NCBI GenBank assembly: GCA_913775005.1
Contig: CAJYKY010000072.1
Span: 1-5,318 of the forward strand
Direction of reading: 5' to 3'
From: an uncultured Achromobacter sp.
GTDB taxonomy: Bacteria > Pseudomonadota > Gammaproteobacteria > Burkholderiales > Burkholderiaceae_B
Length of the DNA stretch: 5,318 bases
Below the pieces are notes generated by a model. It searched no databases. It saw nothing but the letters and a program-made list of their open reading frames with translations, and was not told the DNA's origin. The translations under genes were made by a program, and so were the position numbers. Position 1 is the first letter of the stretch, and every line of letters starts with the position of its first letter. Of the stretch, positions 1 through 5,308 are shown in pieces.

Positions 1-833
1 CCCGTGTTGATCTCATTCACGCTGCGGCGCACCTCCGCTACTGTGCGCGTCAGGCTGTCCTGCATACGCTTCAACGCGCCGAACAGCACGCCGATTTCGT
101 TTTCGGCGCCTACGTTCACGCGCTGGGTCAGGTCGCCCGAGGCGATGCGGTCAAAATGCACTGCGGCCTCTTTCAGCGGCGACAGCACCTGGCGGCTGAT
201 GAAGCGCCAGCATCCCACCGCCAACACCAGCGCCAGCGTCAGCATGACGATCGTGGCCAGTTCCGCCTGGTTGTAGCGGCGGTCCGATGCATCGTTGATC
301 TCGACGGCACGCTGTTCCGTGTGATTCAGGAACGCCGTGACGCGCTCTTCAAAACGGGCGTCGGCGGCGCGGGCATCCGCCACGGCGATCACGTAGTTCT
401 CGGCCGATTGCTTTTGCAGCGCGTCGCTCAGCGCGTCGATGCCGCGCACATAAGCGTTGAAGATCCCGTCCAGGTCCGCCGTCAGCCTGATCCCGGCCTC
501 TGACAGTTTGGGCACGCGCTGATAGACGGCGTAGCGCTGGCGAGCCTCGTTCAGCGACTTAGCGGCCTGTTCCACACTGGCCTGAGCCTGTGCGTTGCGG
601 CCGGCCTGCACGTCCAGAAAGGCCGCCACCAGCGTGATGCGCGTGCGCAGCATCAGCACCTGCGTTTCATAGAGCGGCCGGGTTTGTTCAGTGGACACGC
701 GGTTCAAATCATCTACCGCTTCGTCCGCCGCCTTGGCAAACAGCCAGCCCATGCCAGTCGCACCAGCCAGAGCGATGACAAATAGCGTCAGGACAGCCAA
801 GAGTCCCGTTCGAATTTTCAGGTTTTTAAGCAT
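1..833 (-). CDS. Methyl-accepting chemotaxis protein, N-terminal part (cut by window edge)
   Basis: This is an inner-membrane chemoreceptor that would sense a periplasmic ligand and control the CheA/CheW kinase complex. Reading leftwards from ATG at 833, 277 codons stay open to the edge. Residues about 10-32 form a first membrane segment (LLAVLTLFVIALAGATG) after a short basic start (MLKNLKIR). Residues about 33-189 are a mostly helical periplasmic domain of the size and place of a Tar-type four-helix ligand domain. Residues about 190-211 are the second membrane segment. Residues about 213-265 are a HAMP domain with the conserved Pro219 and the typical IASGDLTQRV and ENEIG stretches. The methylation helices and the kinase-binding tip lie outside the window. 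An AGGAG eight bases before the ATG (842-846) supports the start. The ligand cannot be inferred. The family assignment is firm; completeness of the gene is unknown. Confidence 0.93.
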   Translation of the reverse strand, partial: MLKNLKIRTGLLAVLTLFVIALAGATGMGWLFAKAADEAVDDLNRVSTEQTRPLYETQVLMLRTRITLVAAFLDVQAGRNAQAQASVEQAAKSLNEARQRYAVYQRVPKLSEAGIRLTADLDGIFNAYVRGIDALSDALQKQSAENYVIAVADARAADARFEERVTAFLNHTEQRAVEINDASDRRYNQAELATIVMLTLALVLAVGCWRFISRQVLSPLKEAAVHFDRIASGDLTQRVNVGAENEIGVLFGALKRMQDSLTRTVAEVRRSVNEINT

Positions 834-902
834 GCGACACGCTCCTGCAATAGCGGCCAGCACGCCAGCCAACCGCCGAGATCTAGTGGTAAACCCGGGC
901 TG

Positions 903-931
903 ACTGTAAATTTGAATTACATAATTAACAA
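903..931 (-). promoter_or_regulatory. Putative sigma-70 promoter of the chemoreceptor gene
   Basis: On the minus strand TTGTTA (926-931) and TACAGT (903-908) are separated by exactly 17 bases, each matching four of six consensus bases, inside a strikingly AT-rich patch of an otherwise GC-rich region. Transcription would start near 895, giving a leader of about 60 bases. An AATTA-CA-TAATT dyad (915-926) lies in the spacer and could be a regulator site. I found no good flagellar sigma-28 match (TAAA-N15-GCCGATAA), which many chemotaxis genes use. Confidence 0.4.
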
Positions 932-967
932 TTGATCATTTTTCACGGGGCTGTTCTGGTTTCGGCA

Positions 968-1002
968 ACGCCACCGGCGTATTGCGGCCGTATCCACACG
1001 GC
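968..1002 (-). terminator. Two short tandem hairpins after the LysR gene (possible weak terminator)
   Basis: About 30 bases after the LysR stop codon, the minus strand has GCCGT-N6-ACGGC (987-1002) and then ACGCC-GGT-GGCGT (968-980), both with perfect 5-bp stems. Neither is followed by a T run, so intrinsic termination is doubtful. They may stabilise the 3' end or act with Rho. Confidence 0.22.
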
Positions 1003-1031
1003 ACCCTTGCGGAAACCGCCGCGTCCCGCGC

Positions 1032-1943
1032 TTAGAAAAGGCCTGGCGTGTCGCTGCGAAGAAACCGCAGGAATCGATGCGCGGCGTCGGGCAAGGGGCG
1101 CGACACATGCGTCTGTACCTGAATCTGGCCACCGTTGAGCAAAGCGTCGTCGATCGGGCGGCAGATCAGCGTGCCGGTATCCAGCTCATCCGTTGCCGAT
1201 AAGCGCGCGCACAGCGTGACGGCGTTGCCGGTCAGCACATAGTTGTAGACGGCGTCTGGAAGGTTCGACGTGAAGGCAGGGGACAGCGTGGTGTTGTACA
1301 GGCTGGACGCCATGTCCAGCAGCCGGCGCAACGTGCTTCCCCCTTCGGGCAAGGCCAACGGGTAGGCGGACAATTGCGTCAGGTGCAGCGCCGGGTGCAC
1401 GGCCAGCGGATGCCCCGGCCGCATGACGGCAACGATCTCGGCCGGCCGGGCAAAAACAACGGCGATGTCCTGCTCGGCGGCATGGCTGTACGTGACGCCG
1501 ATGTCCGCCTGCGCCGAACGCACGCGCTCCGTCACCAGGCCAGCATCCAGCACCGTCAAGTTAAACCGCACGGAGGGATGCTCGGCCTGAAACGCGGCAA
1601 ATTTGTGCGGCAGCGCCCGGGCAGCGAAACCATGCGCGCCAGCGACTTTCACCGTCTGCGTGTAGCGGCCGTTATGTCCGCCGATCTCGGCATAGGTGCG
1701 CGCAGCATCCGCCTCGACCCGCCGGGCGTGGTCGGCCAGGATGCGGCCCACCTCGGTCACGCGCATGCCTTTGGGATGCCGTTCGAACAATTGATTCTGC
1801 AACCGTTGTTCCAGGCCGGCGATCTGCCGGCTTACCGCAGAGCTGACGACATTCAGGCGCGCGGCGGCGCCATTGACCGATCCGGTGTCGACGACGGTCA
1901 GGAAATAACGAAGCGCAGTGCTGTCGAATTGGAATCGCTTCAT
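1032..1943 (-). CDS. LysR-family transcriptional regulator
   Basis: This is a cytoplasmic DNA-binding regulator, 303 residues from the chosen start, the usual length of the family. Residues about 8-67 form the winged helix-turn-helix: TALRYFLTVVDTGSVNGAA, then SSAVSRQIAGLEQRL (recognition helix), then LFERHPKGMRVTEVG. Residues about 95-295 fit the periplasmic-binding-protein-like effector domain, with an LPHKFAAFQAEHPSVRFNL segment typical of its start. The ATG at 1943 places the HTH a normal distance from the N-terminus; an in-frame TTG at 1967 would add eight residues. Neither start has a good ribosome binding site, so the start is uncertain. LysR regulators often act on a divergent neighbour, but none is present here. 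Its target and effector cannot be named. The chemoreceptor downstream is a possible but unsupported target, since it seems to have its own promoter. Confidence 0.93.
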   Translation of the reverse strand: MKRFQFDSTALRYFLTVVDTGSVNGAAARLNVVSSAVSRQIAGLEQRLQNQLFERHPKGMRVTEVGRILADHARRVEADAARTYAEIGGHNGRYTQTVKVAGAHGFAARALPHKFAAFQAEHPSVRFNLTVLDAGLVTERVRSAQADIGVTYSHAAEQDIAVVFARPAEIVAVMRPGHPLAVHPALHLTQLSAYPLALPEGGSTLRRLLDMASSLYNTTLSPAFTSNLPDAVYNYVLTGNAVTLCARLSATDELDTGTLICRPIDDALLNGGQIQVQTHVSRPLPDAAHRFLRFLRSDTPGLF

Positions 1944-2150
1944 TGATGTGAGTGCCGTAAATCTCAATGTCGAGTCCAGGCGGTTGGCAGCCGCAAATTA
2001 GCGCACGGGAAGACGGATGGCATGGGAACAGCCGCCCGCCACGGCGTCTCGTGAACGCGCAGGCCAACAGATACGGACCACGGAAGCGATGGCGGGTTGC
2101 GCCATGAAGAGGCGGACAAGCGTCATCCGGGAAGGCCGGCGCGCCAGGAT

Positions 2151-2177
2151 GCCTGCCCGGAATGCTGCGGGACAGGC
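2151..2177 (-). other. Bulged GC hairpin in the presumed LysR leader
   Basis: On the minus strand GCCTG-T-CCCG pairs with CGGG-CAGGC around an eight-base loop, giving nine base pairs with a single bulged T. No T run follows in either direction. It could be a leader structure or chance in GC-rich DNA. Confidence 0.25.
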
Positions 2178-2191
2178 GGATGTGCCAGAGG

Positions 2192-2245
2192 TGGAATTTA
2201 TTCCAGCTGCACCTTTTGCCACAATCGCAAATTTATCAATATTGC
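2192..2245. promoter_or_regulatory. AT-rich operator-like cluster of three inverted repeats
   Basis: Three dyads lie within 54 bases. The first is TGGAAT-TT-ATTCCA (2192-2205), a perfect 6-bp repeat. The second is TTTGC-N7-GCAAA (2215-2231), perfect 5-bp arms that contain T-N11-A (TGC-N7-GCA), the classical LysR-type recognition pattern. The third is an imperfect 19-bp palindrome, GCAA...TTGC (2227-2245), sharing its left half-site with the second. A weak promoter toward LysR can be drawn (minus-strand TTGTGG, then TAAATT 18 bases later). The inference is a LysR-family operator/promoter, probably for autoregulation. Binding is not shown. Confidence 0.42.
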
Positions 2246-2304
2246 ATTCTAATTTCGGCAACCGCGATCCCGTGGCGGTGTGCATGCCAGTCAAGCGCAG
2301 CGCC

Positions 2305-2338
2305 AAAAATGCAAAGCGCGCCCGAAGGCGCGCTGCAT
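2305..2338 (-). terminator. Rho-independent terminator of the Fur-like operon, UUCG loop
   Basis: Just after the stop codon of the 139-residue gene the minus strand carries AGCGCGCC-TTCG-GGCGCGCT (2315-2334), a perfect 8-bp GC-rich stem closed by the extra-stable C(UUCG)G tetraloop. Outer GCAT/ATGC bases (2335-2338 and 2309-2312 region) can extend the stem past a small bulge. A run of five T (2309-2305) follows about five bases after the stem, so the tail is displaced from the ideal place but the hairpin is very strong. Confidence 0.8.
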
Positions 2339-2358
2339 GTTGTGGACTGCTGGACGCG

Positions 2359-2778
2359 TCAGTTCACCACAAAGCCGCTCGGACCGCTATGGCCCAGCAG
2401 TTCGCGGGCGCATTGCATGGCTTCGCCGGGGGTGGCGACCGCCAGAAACGGCATGCCGAACGCACGCGCCATTTTTTCACCTTGCTTGCGGATCTTGTCC
2501 AACGCCTCGGGTTCTCGCTCGACGGCGATGAACGCGCGGCATCGTGCTTTCAAGCGCGGCATGTTGGTGGTCTGCCATTGCACCATGGCCTTGCGGTCAT
2601 CGTGGCCCGCTTGATGGCGCATGTCGGGCACCACCATGACGAAGGTCTGAGGGTTGTCCACCAGCATTTCCATTTCGCGGATCCACGTGGCCGAATAGCC
2701 GGCCGGCGCGCCGCCATGCTTGGCGGTCACGATGGGAAAATTTGAAAGGTCGTGAAAGAAAAACTGATCGCGTTTCAT
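2359..2778 (-). CDS. Hypothetical protein translationally coupled to a Fur-like regulator
   Basis: I cannot name this 139-residue protein. It has no signal peptide, membrane segment or cysteine cluster (Cys80 and Cys123 are the only cysteines), so it is probably cytoplasmic. The sequence alternates strands and helices: FPIVTA (14-19), helix about 28-39, QTFVMVVPD (44-52), an Arg/Lys-rich helix about 60-79 (DDRKAMVQWQ...RLKARC), RAFIAVE (81-87), helix about 90-107, MPFLAVAT (109-116), helix about 117-128. That pattern suggests a small alpha/beta fold, perhaps STAS/SpoIIAA-like, but this is only a guess from the pattern. The ATG overlaps the stop of the Fur-like gene as ATGA, and GGAG lies seven bases upstream, fixing the start and implying coupled translation. 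The context suggests a role in the metal or stress response controlled by its neighbour. Confidence 0.88.
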   Translation of the reverse strand: MKRDQFFFHDLSNFPIVTAKHGGAPAGYSATWIREMEMLVDNPQTFVMVVPDMRHQAGHDDRKAMVQWQTTNMPRLKARCRAFIAVEREPEALDKIRKQGEKMARAFGMPFLAVATPGEAMQCARELLGHSGPSGFVVN

Positions 2779-3215
2779 TGGAATTCTCCGTGAGGAATGA
2801 CGGGTGCGACGGGCTTGCAGCCGCAACCGCCGTAGAGCACCAGGCTGTAGGAATTCAGCGCGAAGCCGCTGCGCTTGGCGATCTTTCGCACCAGTTGCGC
2901 CATGGCGGGATCGCTGGATTCCAGGATCCGCCCGCAATGCGTGCAGACCATGTGGTCGTGATGCCCTTTGTCGTTGAGCTCGAACACGGTGGTGTGCGCG
3001 TCGAGCTGAGTCCGTTTGAGCAGCCCGGCGTCTTCAAGTTGCGTAATGACGCGATAAACCGTCGCCAGGCCGATATTGCTGTGGGCAGAGATGAGATTGC
3101 GGTAGATGTCTGCCGCGCTCATGTGCTGATTGGCGTGCTGATAAAAGATGTCGAGGATCTTGATGCGGGGGAAGGTGGCCTTGATGCCGGCGTCGCGCAG
3201 CCGCGTGATATCCAT
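2775..3215 (-). CDS. Fur-family metal-responsive transcriptional regulator (atypical paralogue)
   Basis: This is a 146-residue cytoplasmic repressor of the Fur family, of normal length. The N-terminal winged helix carries GIKATFPRIKILDIF (10-24) and the recognition helix GLATVYRVITQLEDAGLL (49-66), nearly the canonical Fur sequence. The dimer/metal domain has FEL (78-80), HHDH (85-88), CxxC (Cys91, Cys94) and a C-terminal LYGGCGC (Cys131, Cys133). By ungapped alignment to remembered E. coli Fur, the sensing-site ligands are kept (His31, Glu79, His88, Glu99). Two of the four second-site ligands are changed (Ala106 for Glu108, Tyr123 for His125). The closely spaced C-terminal CxC is also unusual. 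ATG at 3215 is chosen because GGGAG precedes it by seven bases; an upstream start at 3272 would add 19 residues reading through the Fur box and has no such site. It is probably autoregulated. Zur, Mur or peroxide sensing cannot be excluded. Confidence 0.93.
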   Translation of the reverse strand: MDITRLRDAGIKATFPRIKILDIFYQHANQHMSAADIYRNLISAHSNIGLATVYRVITQLEDAGLLKRTQLDAHTTVFELNDKGHHDHMVCTHCGRILESSDPAMAQLVRKIAKRSGFALNSYSLVLYGGCGCKPVAPVIPHGEFQ

Positions 3216-3222
3216 AAGTTTT

Positions 3223-3235
3223 CTCCCTTCGGGAG
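3223..3235 (-). promoter_or_regulatory. Hairpin enclosing the ribosome binding site of the Fur-like gene
   Basis: In the minus-strand RNA CUCCC-GAA-GGGAG forms a perfect 5-bp stem with a three-base loop, and its 3' arm is exactly the GGGAG ribosome binding site seven bases before the ATG. This could dampen translation of the operon or make it temperature-dependent. A short stem with a three-base loop may be only marginally stable, so the effect is inferred. Confidence 0.45.
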
Positions 3236-3251
3236 CCGATGCCCGAATGAT

Positions 3252-3270
3252 GAGAATGATGTACATTTTC
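3252..3270. promoter_or_regulatory. Fur-box-like operator
   Basis: GAGAATGATGTACATTTTC matches 14 of 19 bases of the Fur-box consensus GATAATGATAATCATTATC. It ends 37 bases before the Fur-like ATG, where a repressor would block the promoter, and lies 53 bases before the divergent AraC ATG. The nearly canonical recognition helix of the neighbouring Fur-like protein supports autoregulation, though a housekeeping Fur elsewhere could also bind. A minus-strand TTGACG (3294-3299) resembles a -35 box but has no good -10 at the right distance. Confidence 0.62.
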
Positions 3271-3277
3271 ATGTGCG

Positions 3278-3295
3278 CCCGCTAACGGGAACCCG
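3278..3295. repeat. Three alternating CCCG/CGGG half-sites between the divergent regulators
   Basis: CCCG-CTAA-CGGG-AA-CCCG gives two overlapping perfect dyads sharing the middle half-site, about 28-45 bases before the AraC start. It could be an AraC-protein site or compete with promoter function, but four-base GC arms arise easily by chance here. Confidence 0.28.
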
Positions 3296-3322
3296 TCAAC
3301 CTGTAACTCAAACCTGCCAACC

Positions 3323-4102
3323 ATGCTTCACGTGGCCATCGCGCCCGCGGTTCCCAACGTGCTGCTGACCCCGTTCAGCGTGCAGGGCCGACGGGAAACC
3401 AAAGGCATCGCCGTGCCTTCGCATGTGCATGACGAAGGCATGTTGGTGCTGGTGCATGAAGGTCTGGTGGTGGTGCAGGCGGGCGCCGATGTGTGGACCG
3501 TGATGCCGGGCAGCCTGGGCTGGATTCCGCCGGGCATGCCGCATGGCGGAAGATGGTTTGGCGATGCGCGCGGCTCGTTCCTGTATGTGCGCCGCGACGT
3601 CTGCGAGCGCCTGCCGACGCACTGCCGTTCGTGGCCATCGTCCAAGCTGATCGAAGCGCTGATCGAACGCTTCACCGGCCAACAGGCGGGCGAACTGTCG
3701 GAAGCCTATCTGGCACAGTTGTTCGATGTGCTGCTGGAAGAGATCAAGCAGCGCGACCATACGCCGCTGCACCTGCCCATGCCTGCCGACCCGCGCTTGC
3801 AGGATCTGGCAAACACCTTGCTTGGCACGCCAGACGACCCCGCCGGCATCGATGAATGGGCGCAGCGGCTGAATATGTCGTCGCGGACATTGATGCGCCG
3901 TTTTCGCCAGGAAACAGGCGTGACGCTGGGGCAATGGCGCCAGCAGGCGCGGCTGTTACGGGCAATGGAGATGCTGTGCCGAGGCGGGTCGGTGACCGAG
4001 GCCGCGCTGTCTGTCGGCTACGAAAGCACGAGCGCGTTCATCGGCAGTTTCCGCAGCGCCTTTGGCGCCACGCCCACGCGCTATCTGGCGGATCGCGAAT
4101 AG
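3323..4102 (+). CDS. AraC-family transcriptional regulator with N-terminal cupin domain
   Basis: This is a 259-residue cytoplasmic regulator. Residues about 15-100 form an AraC-type cupin effector domain, with His34-x-His36 and Glu38 (PSHVHDEGMLVLV), a G-D-x-W-x-V-x-P-G-S-L turn near 54-65, and IPPGMPHG (68-75). Residues about 170-255 carry the two helix-turn-helix units: IDEWAQRLNMSSRTLMRRFR in the first and SVTEAALSVGYESTSAFI in the second, ending in FGATPTRYL. The short cupin/HTH form resembles regulators such as NimR that control an adjacent exporter, but no exporter lies here. ATG at 3323 has no recognisable ribosome binding site, and I found no better in-frame start. The gene is divergent from the Fur-like gene across about 107 bases and may share its Fur box. 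Its effector and targets are unknown. Confidence 0.93.
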   Translation: MLHVAIAPAVPNVLLTPFSVQGRRETKGIAVPSHVHDEGMLVLVHEGLVVVQAGADVWTVMPGSLGWIPPGMPHGGRWFGDARGSFLYVRRDVCERLPTHCRSWPSSKLIEALIERFTGQQAGELSEAYLAQLFDVLLEEIKQRDHTPLHLPMPADPRLQDLANTLLGTPDDPAGIDEWAQRLNMSSRTLMRRFRQETGVTLGQWRQQARLLRAMEMLCRGGSVTEAALSVGYESTSAFIGSFRSAFGATPTRYLADRE

Positions 4103-4124
4103 CGCGGCACGGCCTGCCTTGCGG

Positions 4125-4574
4125 TCAGGCGGCGGCGGGCTGATTGGGATGCTGCGGGCCTTGCGGATCATTTTCCGCATCCGGCCGGGGCGCCACCGGC
4201 GGCAGGCCGAGACCGATGCGCAGACGTTGGCAATCGGGGTTGGGCGAGCCGTCCGGCATCCAGATGTCGAATTCACGGCAGGGCGTGGGGCGGTTTTCGT
4301 AGATGGCGCAATGGATGCCCGGCTGGCCGAGTTCGCCGCGCAGCGAGATGCAGCGCCCGCCGCCCATTTCGGTGCCTTTCATACAGGCGCGCAACGGGCT
4401 CATCTGGGTGACCAGTTCCACCGGCACCTGGCCGCCGTTTTCACCTGCCAGTTCGCCGCAGTAGAACGAGACTCTGAAATGCGAACAGCAGGCCCCGCAA
4501 TCCAGGCAAGGATTGTCGCCGGCCAGCACGGCGGGCGACACGAAAGTCAGGACAGCGGTCTCTAGCAAGGACAT
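4125..4574 (-). CDS. YkgJ-family cysteine-cluster protein (putative Zn/Fe-binding)
   Basis: This 149-residue protein belongs to the YkgJ/UPF0153 family, thought to bind zinc or iron through conserved cysteines; no reaction is established that I know of. The signature CxxCxxCC is at Cys23, 26, 29 and 30 (NPCLDCGACCSHFRVSFY). Further cysteines fit the family at 64, 75, 89, 99 and 115, with the conserved IYENRPTPCREFD segment (91-103). The C-terminal tail beyond about 125 is Pro/Gln/Asn-rich and probably disordered. The ATG at 4574 lacks a ribosome binding site and gives about 18 more residues before the first cysteine than E. coli YkgJ as I recall it. GTG codons at 4541 or 4529 are possible alternative starts. 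The gene is convergent with the AraC gene (22 bases between stops) and divergent from tag. I see no strong terminator between the convergent stops. Confidence 0.9.
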   Translation of the reverse strand: MSLLETAVLTFVSPAVLAGDNPCLDCGACCSHFRVSFYCGELAGENGGQVPVELVTQMSPLRACMKGTEMGGGRCISLRGELGQPGIHCAIYENRPTPCREFDIWMPDGSPNPDCQRLRIGLGLPPVAPRPDAENDPQGPQHPNQPAAA

Positions 4575-4631
4575 ACAGCGGACGGCCGGCGCGGGATCAG
4601 GGGCGCAAATAGTAGCTGGATTTTTACTGCG

Positions 4632-4648
4632 GTCGCTACGACTTTTTT
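4632..4648 (+). other. Small hairpin followed by six T in the tag leader
   Basis: GTCG-CTA-CGAC (4632-4642) is followed at once by TTTTTT (4643-4648), a miniature terminator-like shape upstream of the tag start. The stem is only four base pairs, too weak for a normal intrinsic terminator, and no plus-strand gene ends before it. Confidence 0.2.
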
Positions 4649-4691
4649 CGGGGACGTTGCTGCGTTAGCATCGGTAGCCTGCATGCCGCCT

Positions 4692-4695
4692 GGAG
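4692..4695 (+). promoter_or_regulatory. Ribosome binding site that supports the TTG start of tag
   Basis: GGAG lies seven bases before the TTG at 4703. No ATG or GTG nearby fits, and the next in-frame ATG would remove the conserved N-terminal cysteine and tryptophan. The combination makes TTG the likely start. Confidence 0.7.
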
Positions 4696-4702
4696 CTTTA
4701 CC

Positions 4703-5308
4703 TTGAACGCCAAAACCGAATTTCCCGATGGGCTGGCCCGATGTGCCTGGGTGGATACCTCCACCGAATACATGGCCTATCACGACACCGAATGGGGCCG
4801 CCCGCAAGGCGATGACCGCGCCTTGTTTGAACAGCTTTGCCTGGAGGGGTTTCAGTCCGGACTCAGCTGGCGCACCATCCTGAACAAGCGCGATGCCTTT
4901 CGCCGTGGCTTTGCCAACTTCGATCCCGCCAAGATGGCGCGCTTCGGTGACAAGGAAGTGCAGGCCTTGCTGGCCGACGCCGGCATCGTGCGGCATCGCG
5001 GCAAGATCGAAGCCGTGATCAATAACGCCGCGCGCGCGCTTGAAATGATCGACAAGGAAGGGTCGCTTGGCGCGTTCTTCTGGCGCTACGAAGCGCCGGC
5101 TGGTGCGCCGTCCACGCTGGGCGCGTCCACGTCCGAACAATCCATCGCCTTGTCCAAGGCGCTGAAGAAACTCGGATGGAAGTTCGTGGGTCCCACCACC
5201 GTCTATGCGTTCATGCAGTCGGTGGGCATGGTCAATGATCACAACCCCGGGTGCCATTGCCACGCGCTTAGCGAAAAGGCGCACAAGGGATTCAAGCGGC
5301 CGCGGTAG
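4703..5308 (+). CDS. tag: DNA-3-methyladenine glycosylase I (Tag)
   Basis: Tag removes 3-methyladenine from alkylated DNA in the cytoplasm by cleaving the N-glycosidic bond, the first step of base excision repair. The 201-residue protein aligns well with remembered E. coli Tag across its length. The zinc ligands are present with the right spacing: Cys14 and His27 (13 apart as in E. coli Cys4/His17), then His180 and Cys184. The key acidic residue Glu48 lies in the conserved CLEGFQSGLSW stretch, followed by GIVRHRGKIEAVINNA and the family motif SKALKKLGWKFVGPTTVYAFMQ. About ten residues precede the usual N-terminus. The start is TTG, with GGAG seven bases upstream. No convincing promoter was found in the 128-base gap to the divergent YkgJ gene. 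Nothing suggests truncation or loss of function. Confidence 0.96.
   Translation: MNAKTEFPDGLARCAWVDTSTEYMAYHDTEWGRPQGDDRALFEQLCLEGFQSGLSWRTILNKRDAFRRGFANFDPAKMARFGDKEVQALLADAGIVRHRGKIEAVINNAARALEMIDKEGSLGAFFWRYEAPAGAPSTLGASTSEQSIALSKALKKLGWKFVGPTTVYAFMQSVGMVNDHNPGCHCHALSEKAHKGFKRPR

Larger units (their letters stand above)
1944..2302. other. Long intergenic region with no convincing gene, upstream of the LysR gene
   Basis: Between the LysR start and the terminator of the next operon I see no credible protein. The longest minus-strand reading frame (1998-2306, 102 codons) has no ribosome binding site and a composition that resembles no family I recognise. The half nearest LysR is GC-rich and otherwise featureless apart from a bulged hairpin at 2151-2177. 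The distal half holds an AT-rich cluster of dyads (2192-2245). If LysR is transcribed from that cluster, its leader would be over 200 bases long. Confidence 0.5.

Noticed and set aside
834..931. A flagellar sigma-28 promoter for the chemoreceptor
   Set aside because: No sequence near TAAA-N15-GCCGATAA was found; a TCAAATTT followed by GCCCG has the wrong spacing.
1374..1946. A 190-codon plus-strand reading frame opposite the LysR gene
   Set aside because: It is antisense to a well-supported LysR regulator and shows no recognisable domain.
1998..2306. A 102-codon minus-strand reading frame across the LysR upstream region
   Set aside because: It has no ribosome binding site, overlaps both the operator-like cluster and the upstream terminator tail, and its composition looks like translated non-coding GC-rich DNA.
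2017..2745. A 242-codon plus-strand reading frame
   Set aside because: Most of it lies antisense to the 139-residue gene and follows from GC-rich codon bias. It has no family features, and it would run through the terminator hairpin.
3216..3272. An upstream start at 3272 for the Fur-like gene, adding 19 residues
   Set aside because: The added residues would be encoded by the Fur box and ribosome-binding-site hairpin, match nothing in Fur, and the start at 3215 has an excellent GGGAG site.
3308..3934. A 208-codon minus-strand reading frame opposite the AraC gene
   Set aside because: It is antisense to the cupin and HTH coding region. Its His/Gln/Arg-rich content is typical of a shadow frame.
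4103..4130. A shared bidirectional terminator between the AraC and YkgJ genes
   Set aside because: Only a 5-bp GCCTG/CAGGC dyad with a nine-base loop is present, with no T run on either strand, and it extends into the YkgJ coding end.
4562..5284. A 240-codon minus-strand reading frame opposite tag
   Set aside because: It lies almost wholly antisense to tag, a clear gene with intact zinc ligands; the reading frame is a shadow of its codon bias.
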